Assembly: GCA_016703425.1 (NCBI GenBank)
Contig: JADJCA010000008.1
Coordinates: 248,001 to 312,000, forward strand
Origin: Myxococcales bacterium
Lineage (GTDB): Bacteria; Myxococcota_A; Polyangia; Polyangiales; Polyangiaceae
Direction of reading: 5' to 3'
Length of the DNA stretch: 64,000 nucleotides
The notes beneath the pieces are model-generated. The model was not told the origin of the DNA. It saw only the letters and a program-made list of their open reading frames with translations, and made no database searches. Of this stretch, positions 45,439-54,280 are shown in pieces; position 1 is the first letter of the stretch, and every line of letters begins with the position of its first letter. The position numbers were made by a program, and so were the translations under genes.

Positions 45439-46644
45439 TCAGTTCGGGTTGCCCGGCGCCTCAACGGTCTTGCAACCGATGACGATGTTGAGCTTGGCCT
45501 TCGCGTCGGACTTCATGTCCTGGCAGGCCTGACCGTAAAGTTGGATCTGCGTGCCGTTGGGGAGGTAGTCCCAGCCGTTCTGGTGGTTCGCGTCCTTGGC
45601 GACGGTCTTCGAACCGGACGACGTCTCGATCTCGACGTTGGTCTTGCTCGCGTCGTTTTGCGCGTTGGCCGGCGGGAGGTTGAACGTGCAATCGAAGGCC
45701 TGGAGCGAGATCTCCGCGAAGGCCTTCTGGATGTCGTTTTGGAACGTCGAAGCGTTGAGGGCGTAGAAGCAGTCGTTCGTCGACTCGCAAGCCGCCGTGC
45801 GACCCGTGGCGCCAGCCTTGGCGACCTTCGACAGGTTCTCCGGCGTCGCGCCCTTCGTACCGTCGATCACGCCCATCACGAACGTGCGGACGAGCGGGTT
45901 GCTGGTCGCGCCGGCGTGCGCCGCGGCGACAACGCGACCGATGTCGTTTGCACCGGGGTCGGCATCGGTGTGGCAGTCGGTGGGGTTGCCGTCGGTCAAG
46001 AGGACGACCGAGCGGGCGCCCGGCAGCGTGGACGCTTGCTGAGCGGTGATGGCGGCACCGAGCGCCGCCGCCATGGGCGTGCCGTAATAGAACTCTTGAT
46101 CGGAAGCTTCGACGTAGGCCTTCACCTTGTCGACCTGCGCGCCATCGAGGGCCGCGTTACCGACGCCGATCTTGTACGTACCGGAGGTGCAGCGCGGAGC
46201 CTTGGGCGGACGCGCCGGGCCTTGAACGCACTCGACCTCGTTGGTCGCGTTGATGGAGCAGAAGTCGACGGGCTTGTCGCCCTGCGGGAACATCATGGCG
46301 CCGGCGCTCGTGGTCGCCGGAAGGTTCGCGAGCAGCTCGAAGAGCCCGCGCTTGGTGGCCGCCCATCGCGTCTCGCTGTTGGAGAGCTTGATCTTCATGC
46401 TTCCCGAGCGGTCGAGCACGAGGAGCACGTTCGAAGGCTCCTTGGTGGCCTCGGCAACGGACTCGGCGCTGGCGCAAATGGGTGCGGCGGCAGCAGCAGG
46501 CTGCGAGTTGATCGGGGGCATCACGCCCTCGGTGGCCTTGGGCGCTTCGACCGTGGAGCCCTGGTCGCCATCGTCGCCGCAGGCGACAGCCGCGAACGCG
46601 AACGGAACCACGGAAGCGAGAACCAGTGAACGAATGGAGCCCAT
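45439..46644 (-). CDS. von Willebrand factor A-domain lipoprotein
   Basis: The 401-residue protein has a lipobox at AAVACG, a short linker and a vWA domain (about residues 70-300) with the metal-binding motif LDRSGSMK (DxSxS) and later VVLLTDGNPTD, which carries the distal Asp. The C-terminal 100 residues form a second strand-rich region. Myxobacteria have many such surface lipoproteins thought to bind protein ligands. The ATG at 46644 follows a plausible AGAGAAGG site. Confidence 0.88.
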   Translation of the reverse strand: MGSIRSLVLASVVPFAFAAVACGDDGDQGSTVEAPKATEGVMPPINSQPAAAAAPICASAESVAEATKEPSNVLLVLDRSGSMKIKLSNSETRWAATKRGLFELLANLPATTSAGAMMFPQGDKPVDFCSINATNEVECVQGPARPPKAPRCTSGTYKIGVGNAALDGAQVDKVKAYVEASDQEFYYGTPMAAALGAAITAQQASTLPGARSVVLLTDGNPTDCHTDADPGANDIGRVVAAAHAGATSNPLVRTFVMGVIDGTKGATPENLSKVAKAGATGRTAACESTNDCFYALNASTFQNDIQKAFAEISLQAFDCTFNLPPANAQNDASKTNVEIETSSGSKTVAKDANHQNGWDYLPNGTQIQLYGQACQDMKSDAKAKLNIVIGCKTVEAPGNPN

Positions 46645-46749
46645 GTAACCTTCTCTCCTGCAATCTGCTGAAATGGCGGAGGCGGATGGTCTAGCCCCAC
46701 CGCGGCGACCCGCAAGGTGAAAAAGTCCACTCTGCGGCGATTTATTTAA

Positions 46750-47454
46750 TCAGCCGAAGCGGTGCTCGAGGTTTCCTTCGAGCAAGCAGAGGGCGAACAC
46801 GAGCTCGTCAAAAGCCCCGTTCAGCTCCATCCGAGCCGGGAGATCGTCGCAAAGGGCAATGAAGTCCCGCACCTCATCAACCCGGGCGCGCGGCAGCCAG
46901 GCCTTGGCCCGGTTCAGACGCTCGCGAAACGCCGTCCAGTCCGCCTCCAGGCGGTGGAGCTCGTCGATGAGGGCGACCAGCTCGTAGAGGACCGTCCAAA
47001 GCCAACCGTGGACCGCCTGCAGCATCGCGACGAGCGGGCTTTGGGGGCTCACGATCTCGAATCCGATCGCCTCAAGGTGTTCGTAGATCGCCCGATTGAG
47101 CTCGTTTAGTGCGTCGCGGACGGCCGTCGCGTCGGCGAGGCGGGCGCCGACCGTCGCACCCGCGGCGCGCGTGGAGACGTCCCGCGGCAGCTCAGCAAGC
47201 ACAGCGCGGCCCCACCTTAGGCTCTCGGTCAGGCGCAGTTGGTGCTCGGCGAGCGAGGCGAGGCACGCGGCCGTCGCTTCGTCAGGCACGGAGACTTTGA
47301 GCCGCACGACCGACACGCTCTTCGGGCGCGCGGCCGAGTCGTCGGGCCCCGCGGGCGCACTGGCGACGGGCGAGGCCGCGCGGCCGGACGGGAGGCCGTT
47401 CGCCGTCGGGACGTCGTCGTCGTCGTAGCTCGGCAGCGTGTTCCCGGAGGCCAT
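46750..47454 (-). CDS. Hypothetical helical protein
   Basis: I do not recognise this 234-residue protein. From ATG 47454 it has a short acidic/disordered N-terminus (YDDDDVPT) and then almost entirely amphipathic helix with aromatic-rich turns, for example LQAVHGWLWTVLYELVALIDELHRL and ELVFALCLLEGNLEHRFG (quoted in parts). There is no signal peptide or TM segment. It is divergent from the TM protein gene with about 105 bases between. Confidence 0.65.
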   Translation of the reverse strand: MASGNTLPSYDDDDVPTANGLPSGRAASPVASAPAGPDDSAARPKSVSVVRLKVSVPDEATAACLASLAEHQLRLTESLRWGRAVLAELPRDVSTRAAGATVGARLADATAVRDALNELNRAIYEHLEAIGFEIVSPQSPLVAMLQAVHGWLWTVLYELVALIDELHRLEADWTAFRERLNRAKAWLPRARVDEVRDFIALCDDLPARMELNGAFDELVFALCLLEGNLEHRFG

Positions 47455-47558
47455 TCGTGTCGTTGTACGCGGCCCGTCGGCGCGCCTTCCCTCCCCGGCG
47501 CCGGGTCCGTCTCCGCGTCGCCCTTCCTTGACCAGGGATTCCCTTCTACATTCGCGAC

Positions 47559-49343
47559 GTGGCTGAGCCGCCCAAGCCACCCAGGCCGTCCTCGCCCAGC
47601 CTCATGCTGAGCGACGGACCGATTCGGTCCCCGCAGCAAGAGCTGGCCGAGGTCGAGCACGCGCTCTCGGTGCTCGACGGCCGCCACCCCGACTTCGCGA
47701 AGGCCGAGCGCGAAAAGGCTCAGGCGATGGCGCGCCGGCGGCGGCAGCTCGACCAAGCGGAGGCCGAGGCGCGCCGCACGAGGCGCCGGCGTCTTGCCGC
47801 CTCGCTGATCACGATCACCGTCGTTGGAACAGTAGGCTGGACCACCCAGAGCCTCTACGAGGGGCGTAAAGCCAAGCTCGCGTCGTCCGCGCGCCTCGCC
47901 CGAACGTTCGAGCCGTTAGGCCTTCGCGAAACGCCGCCCGAGCCCTGGGCCCTCTGGCGCAAGGCAAACCACCTCGAAGTCCCCGTCGCGGCCGGGGTGT
48001 GCGTCGTCGCCCTCGGCACCGACGGCGCTGGGGTGCCCACATCGATCGAGCTGTCGCACGACGGCGATTCGCTCGAGGCGCTCGGAAGCGTGGGGCTGTG
48101 CACCTGCGTGCCCGACACCGTGGTCGTCAAAGCCAAGACCGAGACGGGAAGCGTCCGCCTCCTGCAAGGCGACGCCAAACGCTTCGGAAGCGTCCTCGGC
48201 TTCGCCCGCGGCGGCGCGCGACCGGCGACGGTCCTCGACTCCGCCTGCAAGGAGGAGCACATCGACGCTTGGCTGACGATGGAACGCGACGCGCCAGCCA
48301 ACGAAAAGAAGTTGGGGGCTGCGTGGCAGAGCGATCCGCGCGCCGCCGAGCTCGCGTCGAGCGGCGTGCGCCACGACGCGAGAGCGTCGAGCACGGCTGA
48401 GCTCTTCCCACTCCGCGTGGGCGCCGGCGAGTGTGTTCTCGCCATCCCCGAAGGCCCCGCCGACACCGTCGCGCTGCGTCTCCCGGGCGGCAACCGTCCG
48501 CTTTCGTCGTCGAAGGTCCCCGTTGGGGCGTGCTCCAAGGCGGAGCGCACCTACGGCGTGTCCCACGAGGGCGCGGGCGCCGTTCACGTGCTGCGCGCGA
48601 GCGCGCTCCGGGTAGGTGGACGCCATGAGCTTACGCGCATCGCGGCGCGCGCCAAAACGAGCGCGCGCGTGTGGCTCGACGCCGCCGATGCGACGTGGGA
48701 CGCCGAGCTCTCGTTGCGAGCGGCGCGCGTGTTTCCGATTCACACGACCGATTGGAAAGCGGGCAAGCTGCCCGACGACGCGCGCACTTTCGTCGTGTCG
48801 CTCGGTGGCGAGGGCAGCGCGAGCCCCGGCGCCCCCGCGCTCTCCGATACGCTCGCCTGCGACGCCGCCGGCGAGCCGGCACGCACCGCTGCGTGCACGC
48901 ATGCGGGCCGTCCAAACTTCCTGGAAGCCCGCGGACGGGCCGACGGAGCGGTGGCCTACGGAGGCTTGCCCACGTGGCTCAAGCCCTTCGCCGAGGTGCC
49001 AGGAAAAGAAGCGTCGACGGCCGCGGCGCAAGTCGTGGCCCTCACACGGCGACTCGTCGCGCTCGGCTTCGAACCGGTGCCGCTCGAAGGCATCACGGAG
49101 ACGCCCAGCGGCGCCGACGTGCTCGGACGCGCGAAGGAGAACGGCATCGTGGCCTTCGCCGCGCAGCGGTCGGCGCCCTACGCCGTCCCGCTGACCGACG
49201 GCCCCGCGTGGACGCTCGACGGGGCGCCGCGCGTCATCGATCTCGAGCCCGGCCGCCGCGCCATTCTGCGGGCCCGCACGGCCCTCGACGCCGACCACCG
49301 CACGCTGGTGTTTCGTCGCGCCGAACCCTCGAAAGCTTTGTAG
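47559..49343 (+). CDS. Hypothetical single-span membrane protein
   Basis: From a GTG at 47559 the 594-residue product has a cytoplasmic N-terminus with a charged coiled-coil stretch (about residues 27-75), one membrane helix (LAASLITITVVGTVGWTTQSLY, about 80-101) and a large exported domain. The exported part shows repeated blocks (VVALGTDGAGVPTSIE, CVLAIPEGPADTVALRLPGG), with some Cys pairs, and is not a family I can name. Repeats look like immunoglobulin- or propeller-like strands. It is followed after nine bases by the frameshifted lipoprotein gene. Confidence 0.68.
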   Translation: MAEPPKPPRPSSPSLMLSDGPIRSPQQELAEVEHALSVLDGRHPDFAKAEREKAQAMARRRRQLDQAEAEARRTRRRRLAASLITITVVGTVGWTTQSLYEGRKAKLASSARLARTFEPLGLRETPPEPWALWRKANHLEVPVAAGVCVVALGTDGAGVPTSIELSHDGDSLEALGSVGLCTCVPDTVVVKAKTETGSVRLLQGDAKRFGSVLGFARGGARPATVLDSACKEEHIDAWLTMERDAPANEKKLGAAWQSDPRAAELASSGVRHDARASSTAELFPLRVGAGECVLAIPEGPADTVALRLPGGNRPLSSSKVPVGACSKAERTYGVSHEGAGAVHVLRASALRVGGRHELTRIAARAKTSARVWLDAADATWDAELSLRAARVFPIHTTDWKAGKLPDDARTFVVSLGGEGSASPGAPALSDTLACDAAGEPARTAACTHAGRPNFLEARGRADGAVAYGGLPTWLKPFAEVPGKEASTAAAQVVALTRRLVALGFEPVPLEGITETPSGADVLGRAKENGIVAFAAQRSAPYAVPLTDGPAWTLDGAPRVIDLEPGRRAILRARTALDADHRTLVFRRAEPSKAL

Positions 49344-49352
49344 CGTACGGGG

Positions 49353-49927
49353 ATGCGCGTTTCTCCCGCCGGCCTGCTCTCCGCCCCTGCCTGCGCCTTC
49401 TGCATTTCCGTCGGGCTCGCGCTCGCGAGCTGTGGAGGCGCCGCGGCGCCGCCCGCGTCGGCACCGGCTACGCCGAGCGAGCCGGCGAGCCCGCCGGCGA
49501 CGAGCGACGAGCCGCTAGCCGCGCCTCGATCGACTGCCGATGGCGGCGCGGCGGAGCCGAGTTCAAGCCCCGCGGCACCGACGGCCCCGCGCCAGAGATC
49601 AAGAACGAGCCCAAGACGGCGGGGCTCATCGCCGAAGGTCACGACGATTGCGCGCTCGTGGCTGCGCCCTTCGAGGAGCGGGTCCGCGCCAAGTTCAACG
49701 AGTGCTACCAGGCCGGCAAGAAGAAGAACCCCGAGCTCCAGGGAACCGTGCGCGTGGTGCTCAAGGTCGACGTCAAGGGCAAGGTTGGCAAGGCCGTGAG
49801 CGATCCGTCCACCCTCGATGCGAGCACCGTGGCGTGCATGGTGAAGGCCGTGAAGAAGGAGCCCTTCGACGCCAAAGCGTGCAGGGGCAAGGACGTCGCG
49901 GTGAGCAAGACGTTCGGCGCGAAGTAG
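49353..49927 (+). pseudogene. AgmX/PglI C-terminal domain lipoprotein, split by a frameshift
   Basis: Frame 1 from ATG 49353 encodes a lipoprotein signal (LALASCGG) and a Pro/Ala/Ser linker. The typical AgmX/PglI C-terminal domain (RAKFNECYQAGKKKNPELQG, then VVLKVDVKGKVG and STVACMVKAVKKEPF) continues in another frame to 49927. The switch falls in about 49570-49600, around the GGCCCCGCG run. The downstream part keeps good coding quality, so a recent mutation, a sequencing error or programmed frameshifting are all possible. The intact protein would be about 190 residues and periplasmic. Domain naming is by motif. Confidence 0.7.
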
Positions 49928-50044
49928 CGTCACCGGACGCCAAGGCCAAACGCCGCGCACGGCCGCGCGCACTCGCAAGTCACGAACGAGGGAGCAGCGT
50001 CGCTCGCGCGATGACGCGCATCGCCTCGCGAGGACGCGCGCGCT

Positions 50045-50230
50045 TCGCACACCATCAAACTGGACAAACAAACACATCAATCAAACACTTCATACAAACG
50101 TTATTGTCGGCGCCGCTCACCCGTTGCGCGCGGAGTGACGCACTTCGCCTCGCCGCACAAAACCGCGAACATTTACGGCCTTTTGGCCACTTTTCCACAG
50201 ATCCTGTGGACAACCCTGTGGGAAACCTAT
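50045..50230. other. AT-rich patch with DnaA-box-like sites (possible origin-like element)
   Basis: From about 50,050 to 50,110 the sequence is A/C/T-rich with ACAAACAAACAC- and ATCAATCAAAC-type tracts, very unlike its surroundings. About 90 bases on are TTTTCCACA (50191-50199) and, inverted, TTGTCCACA (50205-50213), each one mismatch from the DnaA box TTATCCACA, plus a third weaker site (50217-50225). The first two also form a perfect CCACAG/CTGTGG hairpin. A GGCC-TTTT-GGCC palindrome precedes them. An origin or DnaA-binding site is one reading; a structured leader is another. There is no dnaA, dnaN or rep gene nearby. Confidence 0.35.
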
Positions 50231-51559
50231 GCGAAACAAAAGTGAATGAGACGCGATTTTCGCGTTGCGATTGGCGTCGCGATCACCGATAAGTGCTCTT
50301 GGAAGTTCGCGACACACCAGCTCGCGAGCTTCTCGATCGCAAGGGCCCTTCGGGCGCCACGATCGAAGCCCACACCCCGCGGATTCCCAAGGGGCGCGCT
50401 TCGATCACCTCACCTAGGCGGCTTCGCACTTTTCATGCGGGGTCGCTTCTGGCGAGGCTGAATGTGGCGCTGGTCTCTCGACATCGCAACGCTCGCAAGA
50501 GCCGCGCGGCCGGGAGATCGGACGAGCGGCGCGAGGGGCGACCCTCCGCCGTCACCCGTTCCTACGAAGGGTTCCAGGCACCCCGACCGTCGACGTCGGC
50601 CTCTTCTTCGCGGAAGAGCCGGAGTCCAAAGTCTAGGTCCTTGCGAAGGCATGGCCTCCCTCCAGGATGCGCCAGCCAGAGCGGAGAGAACCTCCGGACT
50701 GGCAGCTTTCGCGAGACGACACGGGGTGTCCGCGCTCCTCGAAGGAGGGGATCCCACGGCAGGAATCGCCGCGGAGCCTTCACTTCGGGGGCGCGACCCA
50801 TGTCGCGTGTCGGCTAGTCACCGTCACGCTCCGTTGCACCCCAGGCTCGTTCGCAGGGTCGCGTCGCTTCGGCACGCAATCTCCCGCGAGTGGAGCTTCG
50901 CGAGAGCGACGGCCGAGAGATCGGCCGCCGGGAGCACCGTCAGAGGGCATGGCTCCTCACTCGGGCGCTGATCACGCTCGGGACGACCACGAAGGCTCGG
51001 CGCAAGCGGGGTTTTCGAGGTCGAACGCGGACCGGGGCTGCACGCCCAGCGCGGAGGAGGATCGAGGGCTCGTATGGGTGTGCCCGTGCGTCGAAAACGT
51101 ACGGCAGAAGTCGGAAGTTCGACTCCAGCCCCGTCGATGCGTGCGCCTGACGTCTCCATCTCGGACCGTCACCACACGCGGGCAAGGGCTAGCTCTCAGG
51201 GAACACCTCGTGCGCACTTCGGTGAGCACCAGCCTTGAGTCGCGAAGGGAGTTTGCTGGCGGAGGAGAGGCGTACCTCGCTTTCGTCGGGTCTCGAGACC
51301 GGTTACTCCGCGAGGGGTAGCCCCTCCCCAGGGAGGAAGGCGCTCGGGGCACTTTCGGTGGAAGGCGTCCTGGTTGCTCTATCGCGCGGTCGCTTCACGG
51401 CGCCGCCGGCACGGGCAGCCTTGGCTTCGGGGACTGGATTCGTCGAGCTGAGAGGCTCGAGAGTTCATGAACCGTCGCGACGAGGACGTCAGAGGTGAAG
51501 GCTGGGTCGAGTGCTCGAGGGCGAATACCCCTCCCGCACCGGCCACGGTCCCACCGAAG

Positions 51560-52360
51560 CAGGATCGGCCTGGCGTGAACCAGGATCTTCTCGGCCGAAC
51601 CGGGTGTGAGCCCGGAGAACCAGTCGAGCGACGTGAGCACGGGTGCAGTTTGGGAAGAGACGTTGTTGGGTGGCAAACGTCGGTTGGAAGTGCCTCGGTA
51701 CCTCCGTGGGTCCAACGCTCGAGAGAGCTTGAACTCGAAGGGTGCCTAGCCTGAAGGAAACGGCGGCGCGTGATAAAGCGCGGCGCTGCAGAGACAGGGC
51801 GAAAGGGTACGCGCTACGCAACATCGAGGAACACACCTCGACGAAGCGAAGCGGCTGCAAAGGGCGAGAGTCCCGCGCGGTTCCGTACACGACGGAAGGT
51901 GTTCTGGGCTGGGAAGCGGATGGCCTCTAACCGGGTGTCCGTGAAACAGTCCTGACGCAAGAGGATCGCGGTGCGCTGCTCTTCGTGAGGAAAGCATCAC
52001 CCGCTGGTCATCGGCTGGAGCCGAGCGACCGGTGCCTCATGCGCGACAAGGAACATCAGAGGTGGGAACGTTTTCGGACAAGGCTCCTCTAGCCCTGCAA
52101 GGCGCGGGGGGTCCACACAAGGCAGGCCGTCACCGTTCGAGGGTGAGCCACGTGCCGCGTGTTCCGAGGGTGAGTCCACTGAAGCTGGCGTCGGGAATAC
52201 CGTCGCTACGCACCGAGCCCGCAGGCGCGAACCGCGCGGGCCCGGAAAGCGCCCCCCGTCCCCCACTTGGTGCACGAGCCCATCACTCGCGAGGTGATGA
52301 GCCGTGGGTCCCGCTCCGGCGAGAGCCGGACGCGCCCGCCCGAATACGGCGAAGCGTGGT
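51560..52360 (+). ncRNA. Candidate large structured RNA (group II ribozyme-like or novel)
   Basis: Perfect stems occur one after another: CCTGG/CCAGG (51569-51584), CCGGG/CCCGG (51600-51615), GACGTT/AACGTC (51659-51681), GTTGGA/TCCAAC (51683-51716), GCTC/GAGC with a GAGA loop (51717-51728), GGTC(TCGGC-TGGA-GCCGA)GACC (52006-52030), CATCAC/GTGATG (52281-52299) and TCCGGC/GCCGGA with a GAGA loop (52315-52330) inside GCCGT/ACGGC (52301-52350). GTGTG at 51604 and a GAGCCGT hairpin at the 3' side recall group II intron ends, but the last hairpin is longer than domain V and no clear domain VI is seen. Strand is inferred from these cues. Confidence 0.4.
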
Positions 52361-52393
52361 GAGGACAAGAAGACTTCCGCGAAGGGCGGCCGG

Positions 52394-52855
52394 GTGACCG
52401 AGCCGCCCTTCGGCTATTTTGTCACGCCACCTGCTCCGACGTTCGCGGAGCCCAAGGGCCTTCTTCCCGTGATCGACCACACCGGTTTCCGAGTCAGCGA
52501 TCCCGCCAGGAGCCGAGCCTTCTACGAAAAGGCGCTCGCACCGCTTGGTTACCGCCAGCTGATGGAGGTGCCGAAGGAGCACACCGGCGGCCTCGTCGTC
52601 GTCGGCTACGGCGTCCCGCCCAAGCCGGACTTCTGGGTCAGCGAGGGCGCGCCGAACGAGCCGCGCATCCACCTGGCCTTCCGCGCCGAGAGTCGCAGAG
52701 TCGTCGACGAATTCTACGCAGCGGCCCTCGCCGCCGGCGGGCACGACAACGGCCCGCCGGGGCCGCGCGCCCACTACCACAAGGACTACTACGGTGCGTT
52801 CGTCCTCGATCCCGACGGCCACAACATCGAAGCGGTCTGCCATTCGCCCGAGTAG
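52394..52855 (+). CDS. Glyoxalase/VOC-superfamily protein
   Basis: I start this at GTG 52394, giving 153 residues; the 30 extra codons upstream are Arg/Ala-rich and lie in the structured region. The fold begins at VIDHTGFRVSDPARSRAFYEKALAPLGY and has the second half with YYGAFVLDPDGHNIEAVCH, the usual VOC paired beta-alpha-beta-beta-beta modules. Likely metal ligands are the His in IDHTG and the Glu in NIEAV. It resembles lactoylglutathione lyase-like proteins of unknown substrate. No good ribosome site precedes the start. Confidence 0.88.
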   Translation: MTEPPFGYFVTPPAPTFAEPKGLLPVIDHTGFRVSDPARSRAFYEKALAPLGYRQLMEVPKEHTGGLVVVGYGVPPKPDFWVSEGAPNEPRIHLAFRAESRRVVDEFYAAALAAGGHDNGPPGPRAHYHKDYYGAFVLDPDGHNIEAVCHSPE

Positions 52856-52939
52856 AGGCGTCCGTCACGAAGCGAGCCCCGCGCCGCAGCCTGACAACCG
52901 CGTGACGCCGAATCACGCTGGGCGATGTAGAGTACGTGG

Positions 52940-54280
52940 GTGGATTCCGCTCTACTCCTCGCGCTCTATCGCGATCACATCCAGTCGCTCACCCGGGCCT
53001 ACGAGACGACCCTCGCGGCCGCCGGCTTCGATGGCGTCGTCATTCACTCGGGCGTCCAGAAGAAGCGCTCCGAATACGACGACCAATATTGGCCTCTCCG
53101 CGCGACGCCGCACTTCCAGCACTGGGCTCCCATCGCCGATGCCGACTGCGCGCTGATCTTCGTGACCGGTTCGGCGCCGATCCTCGTTTGGACCGCTTGC
53201 ACGAGTTACTGGGAGCGGCCGGCACTGCCTGAGCATCAGCTCTTCCTCGAGGTCCTCCGCGTCGAACGGCCAAAGAGCGTCGACGAGGTCAAGGCGCTCC
53301 TGCCCGCGGGAAAGAAGCTCGCGTTCATTGGGGAAGAGGTCGCGCGAGCCGACGCTTGGGGGCTCGTCGAGCCCAACGCCCCTCACCTCTTGGGGCCGCT
53401 CGACCGCTTGCGGTCCCGCAAGACGCCCTACGAAGCCGCATGCCTCGCGGAGGCCAATCTCCGGGCCGCAAAGGGACACGCGGCGCTCCGCGACGCCTTC
53501 GCCGCCGGTGATCGCTCCGAGCTCGACCTACACCTCTTGTACCTCGCCGCAACGAAACAAGACGACGCCGAGACGCCCTACAAGAACATCGTGGCGCTTG
53601 GCGAGAACGCAGCAACGCTGCATCACGTGAGCTACCGCAAGCATCCGCGCACGCGTGATGCGGAGTCGTTGCTCGTCGACGCAGGCGCGACATTCCTCGG
53701 CTATGCGTCGGACATCACGCGCACGTGGGTCAAGGGCAAGGGCTCGACCGCGTCAACCTTCGCTGAGCTCGTGTCGGGCTTGGAGGAGGCTCAAAAGGAG
53801 CTCTGCGCGGCCGTGAAGGTCGATAGCGGCTACGAGTCGCTCCACGAAGAGTCGCACCGCCGCGTGGCGAGCATTCTCAAGGCGAGCGGCCTCGGAAAGG
53901 GCAGCCCCGATGAGCTCGTGGCCGGCGGCGTCACGCGGGCGTTCTACCCGCACGGACTCGGACACTCGCTCGGCTTGCAGTGCCACGACGTGGGCTGCGC
54001 GCTGGTGAAGCCGAAGCCCGAGAACCCCTGGCTGCGCAACACGTCGACCATCGAGACAAGCCAGTGCTTCACCGTTGAACCGGGCATCTACTTCATCGAC
54101 CACCTGCTCGCCGAGCTCCGCGCGGGCGCGCACGCGTCGCTCGTCGATTGGAAGGCCGTCGACGCCATCGCACCAATGGGAGGCATCCGCATCGAGGATG
54201 ATCTCTACGTTCGAGGGCCCGACAACATCGCGAACCTCACGCGCGAGCATCTCCCCGTAGGTGGCGCGCTCCTTGGCTAG
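52940..54280 (+). CDS. pepQ: Xaa-Pro dipeptidase (M24 family)
   Basis: From GTG 52940, 446 residues, matching PepQ length. The N-terminal creatinase-like domain is followed by the pita-bread domain with metal ligands Asp in LLVDAGATFLGYASDITR (two Asp), His in FYPHGLGHSLGLQCHD, Glu in CFTVEPGIYF and Glu in GGIRIEDDLYV. It cleaves Xaa-Pro dipeptides using two metal ions, probably Mn2+. It is cytosolic. Its last 20 bases overlap the next gene. Confidence 0.95.
   Translation: MDSALLLALYRDHIQSLTRAYETTLAAAGFDGVVIHSGVQKKRSEYDDQYWPLRATPHFQHWAPIADADCALIFVTGSAPILVWTACTSYWERPALPEHQLFLEVLRVERPKSVDEVKALLPAGKKLAFIGEEVARADAWGLVEPNAPHLLGPLDRLRSRKTPYEAACLAEANLRAAKGHAALRDAFAAGDRSELDLHLLYLAATKQDDAETPYKNIVALGENAATLHHVSYRKHPRTRDAESLLVDAGATFLGYASDITRTWVKGKGSTASTFAELVSGLEEAQKELCAAVKVDSGYESLHEESHRRVASILKASGLGKGSPDELVAGGVTRAFYPHGLGHSLGLQCHDVGCALVKPKPENPWLRNTSTIETSQCFTVEPGIYFIDHLLAELRAGAHASLVDWKAVDAIAPMGGIRIEDDLYVRGPDNIANLTREHLPVGGALLG

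Larger units (their letters stand above)
49928..52393. other. 2.4-kb gene-free region
   Basis: No frame here has the codon pattern of its neighbours: the open stretches are short, shift frame often and overlap in both directions. GC content appears lower than in flanking genes, especially at 50,040-50,290. The first 120 bases are GC-rich spacer, then come the AT-rich and DnaA-box-like patch, about 1.2 kb of unassigned sequence (50,290-51,550) and the dense hairpin block listed separately. I find no transposase, reverse transcriptase or integrase signature in either strand. Confidence 0.85.

Noticed and set aside
50060..50110. Possible CRISPR or direct-repeat array in the ACAAACAAACAC stretch
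   Set aside because: Only a few bases repeat, with no spacer periodicity.
50720..50800. Translated words like LEGGDPTAGIAAEP resembling the reverse transcriptase domain 4 motif GTPQGG
   Set aside because: No YADD box, no other RT motif in any frame and only a loose match, so it is most likely chance in GC-rich DNA.
51000..51160. Possible tRNA around GGAAGTTCGACTCCAGCC
   Set aside because: The T-stem does not pair and no acceptor or anticodon stem exists.
51740..51850. Similarity of GAAGGAAACGGCGGC to a 23S rRNA segment
   Set aside because: The match stops after about 14 bases and the following rRNA sequence is absent.
51489..51890. 133-codon minus-strand frame over the hairpin block
   Set aside because: Composition is typical of an antisense reading of structured RNA, with odd codon use.
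49928..52393. Toxin-antitoxin or phage defence genes in the desert
   Set aside because: No frame shows coding bias, ribosome sites or recognisable motifs.
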